A stretch of 7,246 nt of DNA from Pseudomonadota bacterium (GTDB taxonomy: Bacteria; Chloroflexota; Ktedonobacteria; Ktedonobacterales; JACDGC01): assembly GCA_021323815.1 (NCBI GenBank), contig JAJPKG010000189.1, forward strand, positions 1 to 7,246, given 5' to 3'. Every line of letters starts with the position of its first letter. Position 1 is the stretch's first letter. Below, in pieces: positions 6,718 to 7,246 of the stretch. The position numbers and the translations under genes are program-made. The notes beneath the pieces are model-generated. The model had not been told where the DNA came from. It was given only the letters and a program-made list of their open reading frames with translations, and did not search any database.

Positions 6718-6733
6718 TTTATCACGCGATAAA
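6718..6733. promoter_or_regulatory. TetR operator copy 2, TTTATC-N4-GATAAA, before the tetR gene
   Basis: Arms TTTATC (6718-6723) and GATAAA (6728-6733) are separated by ACGC. The dyad starts 26 bases upstream of the regulator ATG and directly abuts the candidate -10 box at 6735-6740, so it should cover the transcription start. This is the classic layout for TetR autorepression. Confidence 0.78.
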
Positions 6734-6734
6734 T

Positions 6735-6764
6735 ACGATAGCACAGGATCAACGGTTGATGCAA
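6735..6764 (-). promoter_or_regulatory. Candidate tetR promoter with extended -10
   Basis: On the minus strand TTGCAT (6759-6764) is followed after 18 bases by TATCGT (6735-6740), which is preceded by TGC and so has a TGn extension. The matches are moderate (three of six and four of six). The support comes from position: the operator at 6718-6733 begins right after the -10. Confidence 0.42.
6748..6760. promoter_or_regulatory. Dyad ATCAAC-G-GTTGAT in the tetR promoter spacer
   Basis: Perfect 6-base arms surround a single G, inside the -35/-10 spacer of the candidate tetR promoter. It differs from the TTTATC dyad and could be a second protein's site or chance. No copy was seen before the exporter gene. 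Confidence 0.3.
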
Positions 6765-6818
6765 CAATAAACAACGTATGAATGAGAGGGGAACAGCACA
6801 ACCCGGCAATCCGAGGGA

Positions 6819-6838
6819 GGGCGAGGCATGCCTCGCCC
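6819..6838. repeat. 20-bp perfect palindrome, REP-like intergenic repeat
   Basis: GGGCGAGGCATGCCTCGCCC is its own reverse complement over all 20 bases and is followed by CCTACG. Closely similar sequences, often ending in CCCCTAC, are scattered between genes in many environmental bacterial genomes as I remember them. Only one copy is in this window, so its repeat nature is inferred, not seen. Confidence 0.6.
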
Positions 6839-6877
6839 CTACGATCGAAGTCTTTAACAACAGATATGGATGGGCCA

Positions 6878-6891
6878 GCGGGTCAACCCGC
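6878..6891. repeat. Dyad GCGGGT-CA-ACCCGC
   Basis: Two perfect 6-base GC-rich arms separated by CA, 40 bases from the 20-bp palindrome. Probably part of the same repeat mosaic. No T-run follows, so a terminator is unlikely. Confidence 0.4.
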
Positions 6892-7005
6892 GCCTGTGGG
6901 CATTCCGCCGCAAAGGCCGCGGGCACGGCATGGAATCCCAACACAGCATAAAGGTGAGGCTTCGTGGCCCTCAGGCCCATAGGCGCGACAGCGAACCGTC
7001 GCCGC

Positions 7006-7031
7006 AGGAAGGAAGCAATGCCCGGCATTGC
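7006..7031 (-). terminator. Terminator-like hairpin after the right-edge gene
   Basis: On the minus strand GCAATGCC and GGCATTGC (7015-7031) pair around one G, which in practice gives a 7-bp stem with a 3-base loop, and TTCCTTCCT follows. It lies 24 bases after the stop of the small membrane protein. The T-tract is interrupted by C, so strength is uncertain. Confidence 0.45.
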
Positions 7032-7055
7032 GGAGCAGGTCGCTCAAGGTGCGGG

Positions 7056-7241
7056 CTAAAACTCGTCGGCGAGATAGCGGATCCAGAAGATGACGACCGC
7101 CAGACCGCCGATGAGCGCAAAAAAGGCCACCGTGCCGCCATAGGCAGGATCTTCAAAGTGGTAAAAGATCAGCAATCCCAGCCAGAGGATGGTGCCTGAA
7201 ACGACCAGCGACAGGCGTGAAGCCGCACCGGGGGCGTCCAT
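7056..7241 (-). CDS. Small two-TM membrane protein, function unknown
   Basis: The 61 residues have hydrophobic segments at about 10-27 (LSLVVSGTILWLGLLIFY) and 35-54 (YGGTVAFFALIGGLAVVIFW), joined by a short acidic loop HFEDPA, and end in RYLADEF. This is a helical hairpin typical of small inner-membrane proteins; I recognise no family. The ATG at 7241 is five bases from the window edge, so its SD cannot be seen and the protein may start further upstream. It reads toward a terminator-like hairpin. Clear TM periodicity and the lack of low-quality residue runs favour a real gene. Confidence 0.68.
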   Translation of the reverse strand: MDAPGAASRLSLVVSGTILWLGLLIFYHFEDPAYGGTVAFFALIGGLAVVIFWIRYLADEF

Positions 7242-7246
7242 GAAGA

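Larger units (their letters stand above)
6741..7055. other. Repeat-bearing intergenic region
   Basis: About 315 bases upstream of the tetR promoter and downstream of the right-edge gene hold no convincing gene. Frames of 66-120 codons on both strands cross it but contain the peptide ARHASP, which I know as the recurrent translation of GGCGAGGCATGCCTCGCC-type repeats, so they are treated as spurious. The region contains the 20-bp palindrome at 6819-6838, the dyad at 6878-6891, a GCGAC/GTCGC stem at 6985-7002, and the hairpin at 7015-7031. It looks like a mosaic of short intergenic repeats. Confidence 0.6.

Noticed and set aside
6666..7028. A 120-codon minus-strand frame upstream of and overlapping the tetR start
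   Set aside because: It contains the ARHASP repeat translation and Cys/Arg-rich text and overlaps the tetR promoter, operator and start.
6957..7055. Possible small SRP RNA, suggested by GGAAGGAAGCA at 7007-7017
   Set aside because: The bases before it do not form the SRP domain IV stem or carry the needed AGG opposite the AGCAG side; the closing tetraloop pairs are missing.
1..7246. CRISPR array, tRNA, insertion sequence or phage genes
   Set aside because: No regularly spaced repeats, cloverleaf, transposase or phage-like protein was seen on either strand.

Overview
The window is a GC-rich bacterial segment with well-spaced, SD-led genes. The even codon bias produces many long antisense shadow frames. 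It holds seven protein genes, two of them cut by or close to the window edges. The organism cannot be fixed from one window. A Chloroflexota-type or similar environmental bacterium is my best guess, because of the metallophosphoesterase type, the Amt subtype with a QVGFVMLEAG segment, and palindromic intergenic repeats of the GGCGAGGCATGCCTCGCC kind. That is inference and has low certainty.

Layout, left to right. (1) An OmpR-type response regulator on the minus strand, open at its C-terminal end at the window start. (2) A small proline-rich-tailed membrane protein of unknown function, minus strand. (3) A 141-base spacer with an unusual nested palindrome. (4) A calcineurin-like metallophosphoesterase, minus strand, with a very good SD. 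(5) A 537-base spacer without a credible gene, holding two mutually exclusive hairpins. (6) A full-length Amt ammonium transporter, the only plus-strand gene. (7) A short hairpin between convergent genes. (8) A 14-TM DHA2 (EmrB/QacA-like) MFS exporter and, upstream of it on the same minus strand, a TetR/AcrR repressor. (9) A repeat-bearing spacer with a 20-bp perfect palindrome. (10) A small two-TM membrane protein reaching close to the right edge.

How the genes work together. The clearest unit is the TetR-MFS pair. The same dyad, TTTATC-N4-GATAAA, occurs once upstream of each gene and I saw it nowhere else in the window. The copy before the tetR gene abuts a plausible -10 box and covers the expected start site. 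This fits an autoregulated efflux module induced by a ligand. The ammonium transporter, phosphoesterase, response regulator and small membrane proteins appear to be separate transcription units, several with an extended -10 (TGn) promoter. I see no wholly new multi-gene system. The points most worth attention are the regulatory DNA elements: the matched operators, the nested palindrome at 1190-1252, and the switch-like hairpins at 2384-2419.
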